From Vulcanimicrobiota bacterium (GTDB lineage: Bacteria; Vulcanimicrobiota; Vulcanimicrobiia; Eremiobacterales; Eremiobacteraceae): a stretch of DNA of 64,000 nucleotides. The stretch lies in the NCBI GenBank assembly GCA_013290125.1, contig JABCYQ010000001.1:124001-188000 (forward strand), in the 5' to 3' direction. Position numbers and translations under genes: made by a program. Shown here one piece after another: positions 1 through 7,034 of this stretch; positions within the stretch are counted from its first letter, which is position 1; each line of letters begins with the position of its first letter. Below the pieces are notes generated by a model that was not told the DNA's origin, searched no databases, and saw nothing but the letters and a program-made list of their open reading frames with translations.

Positions 1-102
1 CTGTTCGAAGCTCCTTATCATCGGTCGGCGCGTGCATCCGCCGTGGGGCGCCGTTAGGCACGCGCGACGAGTGTCATCGTCGCTGATACAACGGCCGCGG
101 TT

Positions 103-894
103 TCAGCGTGGAGCTAGGACCTCGGCTTCGATGAACACCTTGTCGGATTCGATCAACATGTGACGATCGCTCGCCGCTTCTATCCAACCTCTCGAGACGA
201 GCGACGCACTATCTCCGTCAAGCCGAAAGATGACGCCCGGGACATCCATCGTCGCGTAGTTCTTGCCATTGAAGTGATCGCAAGAGACCTCGACGGCCTG
301 TGAGAGCGCACCGTCGGTCGCGCGTGACATCGCCGCTTCCGACAGGATGCTGACCCGACGGTGCAGGCGGATGTCGTCGAGCGCACTGCCGCTTCCCGCC
401 ACGCCGGCGGCGCACGTGTCGCCATCGGCGAGCACGTGGTGTGGAATCCCATACATCGGCGAAGCCGGTCTTGAGATCGCGATGGCTCGATCGCCTCGGA
501 TAAGGTACCAGTCGATTATCGTGCCGGAATTGCCTGCGGCAATCACGCGATTGTCGTTTCTGAACGATAGAGCCCAAGAATCTTGACCAAGTACGATCGG
601 GTGTAGCACGCCCCTGGAGAGAACCGCGATTTGCTGACGATCGGAATTCTGCGGGTAGTACGTCACATAAAGAGTTTCGTCGACGATACGCGCCTCGCTG
701 AACAGCCAAGGCTGACGTAGAGTGCTCACCTTAACGCGTGGGCCGAAGGATGATTTCTCGATCACCGGCGCAAGCGCAATGAGCTTTGCTTCGACAGGCG
801 ACGGAAGCGGTGATCGCGGCGAGGTTTCAGTACATCCGGCGATGGCTGCGCAAGCGATCAGCGTGGACGCGATGAGAGCGCCGGCGCGCGCCAC
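103..894 (-). CDS. hypothetical secreted lipoprotein
   Basis: Not recognised as a known family. The reading frame is open from an ATG at 990, but that start would overlap the peroxiredoxin gene by 86 bases. I prefer the GTG at 892-894, 10 bases after the peroxiredoxin stop, giving 263 residues. From this start the protein begins with a short hydrophobic segment ending in a lipobox-like IAGC, so it is probably a lipoprotein. The mature part has short alternating strands (for example LYVTYYPQN, VLSRGVLHPIVLG) that resemble a beta-propeller or other all-beta fold. That fold is an inference. It is probably co-transcribed with the upstream peroxiredoxin. There is no strong ribosome binding site, so the start is uncertain. 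Confidence 0.6.
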   Translation of the reverse strand: MARAGALIASTLIACAAIAGCTETSPRSPLPSPVEAKLIALAPVIEKSSFGPRVKVSTLRQPWLFSEARIVDETLYVTYYPQNSDRQQIAVLSRGVLHPIVLGQDSWALSFRNDNRVIAAGNSGTIIDWYLIRGDRAIAISRPASPMYGIPHHVLADGDTCAAGVAGSGSALDDIRLHRRVSILSEAAMSRATDGALSQAVEVSCDHFNGKNYATMDVPGVIFRLDGDSASLVSRGWIEAASDRHMLIESDKVFIEAEVLAPR

Positions 895-904
895 GAGACC
901 GCGG

Positions 905-1570
905 CTACGACTTTCCGGGTTGCGGCACGATTCGGATGTACGGTTTCGGAGACTCCCAACCGTTCGGATACGTTTGTTTCGCTTCCTCATTGGAAACGGA
1001 GCCGGCGATGATGACCTTTTCGCCGTTCTTCCAGTTGACCGGCGTCGCGACCTTATGCTTGGCCGTCAATTGCAACGAATCAAGCACGCGCAACACTTCG
1101 TCGAAGTTGCGGCCCGTCGTCATCGGATAGACGAGGATCAGTTTGATCTTCTTATCCGGCCCGACGATGAAGACGTTGCGAACCGTGGAGTTGTCCGCGG
1201 CAGTGCGCCCTGACGCGTCACCCTCAACGTCCGCGGGGAGCATCCCCCACGCCTTCGCGATCTTGAGATCGGTGTCGCCGATCATCGGGTAGTTGGGGGC
1301 GTGGCCTTGCGTCTCTTTGATGTCGTTGGCCCAGCGCGCGTGATCCGTCACGGGATCGACACTCAAGCCGATGATTTTGGTGTTGCGTTTATCGAACTCG
1401 GGTTTGATCTTCGCCATGTAGCCGAGCTCGGTCGTGCAGACGGGTGTGAAATCTTTTGGATGCGAGAACAGCACCGCCCATCCGTCGCCGATCCATTCGT
1501 GAAAGCGGATCTTGCCTTCCGTCGTATCGGCTTCGAAGTCGGGTGCCGTGCTGCCAATCGTTAGCGCCAT
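905..1570 (-). CDS. 1-Cys peroxiredoxin (Prx6 type)
   Basis: Thiol peroxidase of 221 residues that reduces hydrogen peroxide and organic hydroperoxides in the cytoplasm. The peroxidatic cysteine is Cys45 in the motif DFTPVCTTE. The long C-terminal extension with the YPMTTGRNFDEVLRVLDSLQ region is typical of the Prx6 subfamily rather than 2-Cys AhpC. Full length for the family (about 210-225). The start has a clear AAGGAG ribosome binding site. It sits between yceI upstream and a lipoprotein gene 10 bases downstream on the same strand, so the three may form one transcript. Confidence 0.95.
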   Translation of the reverse strand: MALTIGSTAPDFEADTTEGKIRFHEWIGDGWAVLFSHPKDFTPVCTTELGYMAKIKPEFDKRNTKIIGLSVDPVTDHARWANDIKETQGHAPNYPMIGDTDLKIAKAWGMLPADVEGDASGRTAADNSTVRNVFIVGPDKKIKLILVYPMTTGRNFDEVLRVLDSLQLTAKHKVATPVNWKNGEKVIIAGSVSNEEAKQTYPNGWESPKPYIRIVPQPGKS

Positions 1571-1649
1571 CTATGAGTCTCCTTCATCGGTCGAGCGGCC
1601 ACTGTATTCTTCGGGAACGCTCAAATCCTTCGCGAGACTCAGACGGCAC

Positions 1650-2255
1650 TCACAACGCGATCTCGAACTCCACCTTGACGTCGTCTTTGACCCGGACGGT
1701 TCCGCCCGCAATGCGAATCGGCGAAATGCCGAACGCGGACTGTCGAACCATCGTGGTGCCGTGGAAATGCGTCGCGTCGACGCGCGTCACGGCAAACGTG
1801 ATCGGATGCGTCTGGCCGTGCAGCGTCAGCTCGCCCGTTACTTTCCAGTTGTTTCCATCTGTCGTCGCAATCGCCGTCGACCGGAACTCGATCAGCGTGT
1901 AGTGCACTGCGTCGAGCACTTGCGGACCGATCATGTTGGCCTGAACTTGTGCGCGCCGGCCCGACGGCATTTTCGGATCGAGCACCTGCATCTTGGTAGC
2001 ATCGACCCTCACGTCGACGGCCTTCGACTCGTCGTTGAACCAGCCGGAAACTATCGGCGCGTTGACTTCGTGGTTGTCCGCCGCGAAAGCGAAGATGCCT
2101 TCCTTATACACCGAGACCGTCATTTTAGAATGTGCGACATCGATGGCATGCACGTGCTTATCCGATGCTTGGCCAGCCGCCATCGTCAGGGCGGAGAGGA
2201 TGATGATCACGAGAACCAGTGGGATTGGATTTTTTGAAGTAATCAACTCGTTCAA
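1650..2255 (-). CDS. YceI family periplasmic protein
   Basis: YceI-like lipocalin-fold protein, likely secreted, that binds a hydrophobic (polyisoprenoid-type) ligand. The evidence is the order typical of the family: HAIDVAHSKMTVSVYKEG near the N terminus, then WFNDESKAVDVRVDATKM, and the C-terminal LTLHGQTHPITFAV. An N-terminal hydrophobic stretch (LVLVIIILSALTMAAG) acts as signal peptide. I chose a TTG start at 2255 because it has a GGAGA ribosome binding site and avoids overlap with the small lipoprotein gene upstream. The product is 201 residues. The ATG at 2342 would overlap that gene. It lies upstream of the peroxiredoxin gene, which fits a stress-related role (inference). Confidence 0.85.
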   Translation of the reverse strand: MNELITSKNPIPLVLVIIILSALTMAAGQASDKHVHAIDVAHSKMTVSVYKEGIFAFAADNHEVNAPIVSGWFNDESKAVDVRVDATKMQVLDPKMPSGRRAQVQANMIGPQVLDAVHYTLIEFRSTAIATTDGNNWKVTGELTLHGQTHPITFAVTRVDATHFHGTTMVRQSAFGISPIRIAGGTVRVKDDVKVEFEIAL

Positions 2256-2286
2256 GACTCTCCGCCGACGCGTAGGGCGAAAGTGA

Positions 2287-2427
2287 CTACATTGAGTGTC
2301 GCGGTGAGGGTTTGGGGTAAGCTCCGCCCCCGCCTCCGCCATATCCGCCGCCGCACGCAGTTACCATCGAGACAAGGAACGCTGCCAAAACCGCCGCTGC
2401 AATCGTCTTTGATACAAGTGTGCGCAT
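2287..2427 (-). CDS. small Gly-rich lipoprotein (46 aa)
   Basis: A 46-residue open frame with an ideal GGAGG ribosome binding site 7 bases before its ATG. The N terminus is a hydrophobic signal (AAAVLAAFLVSMVTAC) ending in a lipobox cysteine. A Gly/Tyr-rich run (CGGGYGGGGGG) and a short PKPSPRHS tail follow. This looks like a tiny lipoprotein anchored by the lipidated Cys. Its function is unknown. It precedes yceI by 31 bases on the same strand. Confidence 0.65.
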   Translation of the reverse strand: MRTLVSKTIAAAVLAAFLVSMVTACGGGYGGGGGGAYPKPSPRHSM

Positions 2428-2647
2428 GGTTTGCCTCCATTCCCGGCGCCCTCCCGGTTGCCGTATTATGCCCCGTAGGAATGAAGACTCGCTGAAGGCC
2501 GCCCAAACTGCGTGAGCGCGAAATTCTCTCGACGACCTAAACGAACGGTATTGTATACCCTAAAATGGAACGCGGATTTCGGGAGAATAAGGCACAAGAA
2601 AGCGCTCACGAACACCTGAATCTCGACCCTCTTTGAAGGAGACAAGC

Positions 2648-3817
2648 ATGGCGCTCGCGCCACCAGTCGACGGACTCAACTTCGAGCTTCCCGAAGACCT
2701 GAAACTGCTCAAGCGGTCGATCCGCGAGTTCGTGGAAAAAGAGCTCTGGCCGCTCACCGATCACCTCGAGCAGCACGATGAGATCCCGAAGTCCGCGCTC
2801 GATAAGATGAGGGCCATGGGACTCTTCGGATTGCCCTTCAGCGAAGAATTCGGCGGCGCGGGAATCGGAGAGCTCGGTTACTGCGTGGCGCTCGAAGAAC
2901 TTGGTCGCGCAAACTCTGCGTTTTCCAACGTGCTCGGCGCGCATTGCAGCATCGGCGTGATGGCGCTTTACCTCGACGGCGGCGACGCGCTCAAGAAGCG
3001 CTACATGCCCGTTCTATGCACGGGAGAAAAGCTCGGCTGCTTCGCTCTCTCGGAGCCGGCCGCCGGATCGGACGCAGCAAACATCCAGACTGCTGCGCGG
3101 CTCGGTGGCGAATCGTATGTGCTCAACGGCGTCAAGCATTTCATCACGAGCGGCGATCTGGCGGACTACGCGACGGTCTTCGCGGTGACCGACAAGAGCC
3201 TCGGCGCGCGCGGCGGGATCACGGCGTTCTGGGTCGATCTCAATCAGCCAGGCGTCACGCGCGGCAAGAACGACGCGAAGATGGGATTGTACGGCAGCCA
3301 TACGTGCGAACTGATCTTCCAAGACGCCAAAGTTCCGGTCGATCATGTCATCGGCAAAGTCGGCATGGGCTTCATCACCGCGATGAAGACCCTCGACATG
3401 GGCAGGCTCTCGCTCGGCGCCGGTTGCGTCGGTGGGTCGCAGATACTCTTGGAAAAAGCGATCGCCCACGCCAAAGAACGCGTGCAGTTCGGCAAACCGA
3501 TCGCGAAGCAGCAAGCTGTTCAGTTCATGCTCGCCGACATCGCGACGGAGATCCATGCGGCGCGCAACATGGTCTATCACGGCGCGTGGAAGGCGGACCG
3601 AGGCGAGCGTTTCTCTTTGGAGGCAGCGATGGTCAAGCGCTACTGCTCCGACATGGCTATCTTCGTCGTCGACCGCGTGTTGCAGATCCACGGCGGCATG
3701 GGGTTCATGAAAGAGACTGGGATCGAGCGCGCGTATCGCGACGCGCGCATCCTCGCCATCTACGAGGGCACGAACGAAATCCAGCGCATGATCATCGCGG
3801 AAGAACTGCTCAAGTAA
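2648..3817 (+). CDS. acyl-CoA dehydrogenase
   Basis: FAD-dependent acyl-CoA dehydrogenase of 389 residues that introduces the alpha-beta double bond into acyl-CoA in beta-oxidation or branched-chain amino-acid breakdown. All three domains are present. The N-terminal helical domain comes first (LKLLKRSIREFVEKEL). The middle beta domain has the flavin/substrate signature CFALSEPAAGSDAAN. The C-terminal helical domain has RVQFGKPIAKQQAVQFMLAD and the ending IYEGTNEIQRMIIAEELL, whose Glu is the usual catalytic base. The ATG at 2648 is preceded by GAAGGAG. A TTG 15 bases upstream overlaps that ribosome site and is unlikely. Substrate chain length cannot be read from sequence. Monocistronic, followed by a palindromic repeat. 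Confidence 0.95.
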   Translation: MALAPPVDGLNFELPEDLKLLKRSIREFVEKELWPLTDHLEQHDEIPKSALDKMRAMGLFGLPFSEEFGGAGIGELGYCVALEELGRANSAFSNVLGAHCSIGVMALYLDGGDALKKRYMPVLCTGEKLGCFALSEPAAGSDAANIQTAARLGGESYVLNGVKHFITSGDLADYATVFAVTDKSLGARGGITAFWVDLNQPGVTRGKNDAKMGLYGSHTCELIFQDAKVPVDHVIGKVGMGFITAMKTLDMGRLSLGAGCVGGSQILLEKAIAHAKERVQFGKPIAKQQAVQFMLADIATEIHAARNMVYHGAWKADRGERFSLEAAMVKRYCSDMAIFVVDRVLQIHGGMGFMKETGIERAYRDARILAIYEGTNEIQRMIIAEELLK

Positions 3818-3829
3818 CGCACGCACTTT

Positions 3830-3894
3830 TGAAGGGGCCGACGCCAGTCGGCCCGAGCAAACGTAACGTGGGCCGACTAGCGTCGGCCCCTTCA
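3830..3894. repeat. double-palindrome intergenic repeat, copy A
   Basis: A 65-bp element whose ends TGAAGGGGCCGAC and GTCGGCCCCTTCA are perfect inverted repeats. Each half also folds on itself (GGCCGACgccaGTCGGCC and GGCCGACtagcGTCGGCC). The centre reads GAGCAAACGTAACGTG, the reverse orientation relative to the copies at 22.9, 37.1 and 58.7 kb. It lies 12 bases after the acyl-CoA dehydrogenase stop, between convergent genes. Confidence 0.95.
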
Positions 3895-3930
3895 GTAAAA
3901 TATGGTCAATCGAGAATGTGGCCGATCGAA

Positions 3931-3977
3931 GATAGAGCGCGGATGCCGGTGACGGGCCCGCTATCCGCGCTCATATC
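3931..3977. terminator. hairpin between convergent genes
   Basis: Inverted repeat GAGCGCGGAT (3935-3944) and ATCCGCGCTC (3963-3972), extended by GATA/TATC across a one-base bulge, with an 18-nt loop. It lies 33 bases beyond the end of the minus-strand rsfS operon and could end transcription from that side. There is no long T run, so a factor-independent terminator is not certain. Confidence 0.4.
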
Positions 3978-4009
3978 CTTCATATCAAAAATGTTTGCGA
4001 AAAGTTCCG

Positions 4010-4168
4010 TCAGGGTGTCGATGATGTGATCGGCGTCTGGGTCGACGGCGATTTCGTAAGGATAAAGATGAATCCGCCGGCGATCGCCAACACGAAGACG
4101 ATCAAGAAAAAGATTGTGAAGGTACGATTAACTCTGTCGCGGAGTTTCTTGCTTCTTAAGAACGGCAC
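4010..4168 (-). CDS. small single-pass membrane protein (52 aa)
   Basis: Last gene of the tsaE-rsfS cluster, starting 5 bases after the rsfS stop. I chose the GTG at 4168 because GAGGAG lies 8 bases upstream. A longer frame from 4204 would overlap rsfS. The product has a basic N terminus (RSKKLRDRVNR), one strong membrane helix (FTIFFLIVFVLAIAGGFIFI) and a short Thr/Ser/Pro tail outside. No family recognised. The orientation (positive inside) suggests a cytoplasmic N terminus. Confidence 0.6.
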   Translation of the reverse strand: MPFLRSKKLRDRVNRTFTIFFLIVFVLAIAGGFIFILTKSPSTQTPITSSTP

Positions 4169-4173
4169 TCGGC

Positions 4174-4635
4174 TTATCTCCTCGCGGCGGCGGGTTTGCC
4201 CCACAGCCGTTCAAGATTGTAGAATTCGCGCGCCTGCGGTGTGAAGACGTGCACGATCACCGCTCCGTAGTCCACCAATATCCACGTTCCGTCCTTATAA
4301 CCCTCGACGCGGACCGGAGAACCGAACTTTGTCTCCGACGCTTCCACGACCGCATCGGCCACGGCGCGCGCCTGGATGATCGAGCGGCCGGTCGCTACGA
4401 CGAAATAGTCCGCAAACGCGGCTTTCTTCCGGATATCCAGCACGAGGACCGCTTCCGCCTTCTTCTCGATGGCCGCCGCGCGACAATCCTCGGCGAGTCG
4501 CCTGACCTCGGCGTCGCTGAGCGTCTTCACCGTAGCACTGACCGACGCGATCCCATCGCGTTTCGGCGCCAGCGACTCTCGCTGTTTCGCCGTGATCCGT
4601 GCCTTCGCGACCTTTTTCTTAGGCCGTCCTGTCAT
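4174..4635 (-). CDS. rsfS: ribosomal silencing factor RsfS
   Basis: RsfS (DUF143/Iojap) binds ribosomal protein uL14 and blocks subunit joining when nutrients are scarce. The domain occupies about residues 38-150 of 153: DYFVVATGRSIIQARAVADAV, then EGYKDGTWILVDYGAVIVHVF and EFYNLERLWG, all family hallmarks. The N terminus carries an extra 35 or so basic residues (RPKKKVAKARITAKQR) not usual in the family. The true start may therefore be further in. The ATG overlaps the end of yqeK by 17 bases. The yqeK-rsfS order is conserved across many bacteria and supports the call. Confidence 0.93.
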   Translation of the reverse strand: MTGRPKKKVAKARITAKQRESLAPKRDGIASVSATVKTLSDAEVRRLAEDCRAAAIEKKAEAVLVLDIRKKAAFADYFVVATGRSIIQARAVADAVVEASETKFGSPVRVEGYKDGTWILVDYGAVIVHVFTPQAREFYNLERLWGKPAAARR

Positions 4636-5167
4636 GCGATTTCACCAACTCATCGTAGAGCGCGAGTGTTTCGGCGGCCAACGGGATTTGCCGTCCGTTC
4701 AGGTATTGGATGGAAGACGTGATGCACGCGAGCAGTCCTGCGTCGAGCGACGTGTACGCGAGCATCTCGAGCCGTTCGCGGTCGGCAAATGTTCGGCACG
4801 GCTCGAACGTGTCCGCTTCGTACACGACCTTTTCGAGCTGGCTCATGCCGGGAACAGCAACCGTGTGCCGCGCGATCGCACCGAGTATATCTTGATCGTC
4901 GATGCCGAACTCAATTCGCGCTATATCGGCGCCGACGGCCGCGTGCAGCAAGACAGGATACGTTCGTTCGGCCGCGCTCACCGGCAGCCCGTGGCTATCC
5001 GCGTACGCGAGCAATTCTGCGGGTATCCACTGCCGGGCGACATCGTGCACCAGACCGGCGACGCGCGCCTTGAGCGGAGGAGCGCCGTGATGCGCCGCAA
5101 GTTTCTCTGCGGCCCTTGCAACGCTGACGCAATGCCGGTAGCGCTCGCGCGTAAGGCGAGAGCCCAT
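4619..5167 (-). CDS. yqeK: HD-domain diadenosine tetraphosphatase YqeK
   Basis: HD-superfamily hydrolase that splits Ap4A symmetrically to ADP. Visible motifs are RYRHCVSVARAAEKLA, the HD motif in GLVHDVAR, LLHAAVGADIA, IARHTV and the metal-site segment VYEADTFEPCR. With the ATG at 5167 the protein has 182 residues, matching the family. The longer frame to 5284 would run into rimI. It lies between rimI and rsfS in a tight minus-strand cluster. Bacterial YqeK often neighbours nadD and rsfS, but nadD is not here. Confidence 0.9.
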   Translation of the reverse strand: MGSRLTRERYRHCVSVARAAEKLAAHHGAPPLKARVAGLVHDVARQWIPAELLAYADSHGLPVSAAERTYPVLLHAAVGADIARIEFGIDDQDILGAIARHTVAVPGMSQLEKVVYEADTFEPCRTFADRERLEMLAYTSLDAGLLACITSSIQYLNGRQIPLAAETLALYDELVKSHDRTA

Positions 5168-5214
5168 GGCCTTGCAGAGTTCAAGGAAGTCGGCGGCGCC
5201 GAACGAGGAAAGGT

Positions 5215-5727
5215 TCAGTCCAAGCCCGCTTTCATGACCGCGAGCCGGTTTCGGAAGATCTCGCCTTTGAGATTGCCGGCCCACATCACGAGCGCGTTCT
5301 CGTCGTTGTCGGAGTAGTATCCGCGGCGCGTGTTGACGATCGTGAATCCGTACTTCTTATAGAGGTTCTGCGCGCCGATATTGGACTCGCGCACTTCGAG
5401 CGTCACCCAGCACGCACCGCGCTCGATTGATTCTTCCAGAAGCGCGACGAGAAGCCGTTCGCCGAAGTGGTTGCGCTGATGGCGCGGGTGCACGGCGATC
5501 GTGGTGATGTGCGCGTCTTCGAGGATTACCCAGAGCCCGCCGTATGCCACGACTTCGTCGCCGCATCTGCCGACGAAGTAGTGCGCGAGACGATTATCGG
5601 TCAGCTCGTTCTGGAATGCGTTGCGCGGCCACGGCGTGGGAAAGCAGAGCGATTCGACCTCGAGGACGACCGGTATGTCCTCAACGCGCATCGGTTCGAT
5701 TTCGAGACTTCGCGGCGGCGATTTCAT
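5215..5727 (-). CDS. rimI: ribosomal protein S18 alanine N-acetyltransferase RimI
   Basis: GNAT acetyltransferase of 170 residues that acetylates the N-terminal Ala of ribosomal protein S18. Motifs: CFPTPWPRNAFQNEL near the N terminus (typical RimI), ITTIAVHPRHQRNHFGERLL (acetyl-CoA loop) and LEVRESNIGAQNLYKKYGF. The start is either the ATG at 5727, preceded by GTGAG, or a GTG four codons upstream at 5739. It follows tsaB by 40 bases. The tsaE-tsaB-rimI order is widely conserved. Confidence 0.93.
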   Translation of the reverse strand: MKSPPRSLEIEPMRVEDIPVVLEVESLCFPTPWPRNAFQNELTDNRLAHYFVGRCGDEVVAYGGLWVILEDAHITTIAVHPRHQRNHFGERLLVALLEESIERGACWVTLEVRESNIGAQNLYKKYGFTIVNTRRGYYSDNDENALVMWAGNLKGEIFRNRLAVMKAGLD

Positions 5728-5767
5728 GTGTGAACTCACAATTCGCGGGACGCAAAGCGCGACCCCT

Positions 5768-6433
5768 TTAGGTTCTGCCGTGTCGCCGCTCCCAATTCAC
5801 GACCGCGTTCGGCCGCTGACCATAGTCGATTGAAAGGCTGCGCCAATCGGCGGGTGCGCCTGCCCCGATAGCCGCCGTGCCAAGGTCAGCGACCGCGAGC
5901 GCGCGGGCTCCGTCTGCGCTGGCCGAACCACGAAATGCTTGCGCCGCTTCGGCCTCACCTTCATCATCGCCCAACGCTTCGCGCGCTGCGGCGACGACTT
6001 CGTCGCGCGTGCCCGCGACACTGAGAAAGTCAGTGCGCTCCGCTCGGCTATAGATCCGCGCATAGTAGAAATCGCGCTTCCCTTCCACCGCGACAACCTT
6101 AGGTGCCGAACTTTCTATCGTTTCGCGCAACGATGATTCGACGTCAAACGCAGAGACGCCGATCGCGGGTACGCCGAGCGCCTGGGCAAGACTTTTCGCG
6201 AACGCGACGCCGATCCGCAATCCGGTGAACGATCCGGGTCCGCTGCAAACGGCCACCGTTTCGATGCGCGCAACATCCGTCTGCACATCCGCAAGACAGC
6301 TGCGCACGAGCGGCAACAATCCTTCGAGCGCTTGCCGATCCGTGCTCGCAGAAGCGATTGCGTCGCCATGCCGGACCGCGGCTTCAACGCGGCCGCCCGT
6401 GTGCAGGCCGACGACCGTTCCAAAACTCGTCAC
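5768..6433 (-). CDS. tsaB: tRNA t6A-forming complex subunit TsaB
   Basis: Non-catalytic ASKHA-fold partner of TsaD in making N6-threonylcarbamoyl-adenosine at tRNA position 37. The signature SGPGSFTGLRIGVAFAKS and the following AIGVSAFDV are clear. The GTG start at 6433 overlaps the tsaE stop as GTGA, giving 221 residues. Odd point: the usual first strand (LAxDTS) is missing and the protein begins directly at TSFGTVVGLH. No better in-frame start restores it. The assignment itself is secure from motifs and from tsaE next to it. Confidence 0.92.
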   Translation of the reverse strand: MTSFGTVVGLHTGGRVEAAVRHGDAIASASTDRQALEGLLPLVRSCLADVQTDVARIETVAVCSGPGSFTGLRIGVAFAKSLAQALGVPAIGVSAFDVESSLRETIESSAPKVVAVEGKRDFYYARIYSRAERTDFLSVAGTRDEVVAAAREALGDDEGEAEAAQAFRGSASADGARALAVADLGTAAIGAGAPADWRSLSIDYGQRPNAVVNWERRHGRT

Positions 6434-6870
6434 GCGAGTACGCCGGCACACCGGCCGAACGTTTCTACGGCGGCACTGCGCTGATCGCCATCCAACGAAA
6501 TCGACACCTCGATGCGATCCGCGGGCCAGACCGCTTCGTCCGCGCGTTCCGGCCACTCCACGAGCGCGATCCCGTCGGCCGGCAGGTACTGCGCAAGGTC
6601 GAGTTCTTCGACCTCCGATGCACCGTCGAGTCGGAAGAGGTCGAGGTGCCAGATGAGCAGACCAGTGCCGTCGTGGCGGTGAGCGATGGTGAACGTCGGA
6701 CTCGTCGCGTGACCGCCGCCGAGCGCGGCGATGAAGCCGTCGGCGAAGGTCGTCTTGCCCGCGCCGAGCGGTCCGCGCAAGAGCACGACGGCGCCAGGCG
6801 GACAGACTTTTGCGAGCTCCGCGCCGAACGCGCGCATGTCTTTTTCGGTCGCTATGCGCCTCACGAACAT
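6430..6870 (-). CDS. tsaE: tRNA t6A-forming complex ATPase TsaE
   Basis: P-loop ATPase that drives turnover of the TsaBD threonylcarbamoyl transferase. Walker A is GPLGAGKTT. The downstream TSPTFTIAHRHDG and the LLIWHLDLFRLDGASEVEELDL segment are TsaE hallmarks, as is ALVEWPERAD. The ATG at 6870 gives 146 residues, normal for the family. The open frame extends to 7017 but the extra N terminus has no homologous features. First gene of the minus-strand cluster tsaE-tsaB-rimI-yqeK-rsfS, divergent from gyrA with about 165 bases between. Confidence 0.95.
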   Translation of the reverse strand: MFVRRIATEKDMRAFGAELAKVCPPGAVVLLRGPLGAGKTTFADGFIAALGGGHATSPTFTIAHRHDGTGLLIWHLDLFRLDGASEVEELDLAQYLPADGIALVEWPERADEAVWPADRIEVSISLDGDQRSAAVETFGRCAGVLA

Positions 6871-7034
6871 CGCGTCGCGCTTACCAAACCCGACACGGCG
6901 TTCCTTCTGCGCACCCTCGACTGCGACGCGAAAAGCGGGGATACTATGGACAGCAATCGAACCTTTGGATACACCAGCAGCGCATTCGCCGAGCTTCGCT
7001 CGGCGCGCTACGTTCATGAGGTAAACCGCGAGAT

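Noticed and set aside
905-1570. Peroxiredoxin as a selenoprotein candidate
   Set aside because: The peroxidatic position is an ordinary Cys codon (PVCTTE) and there is no in-frame TGA.
2944-4029. 361-codon frame overlapping the acyl-CoA dehydrogenase and repeat copy A
   Set aside because: Product is Arg-rich shadow sequence and runs through the palindromic repeat.
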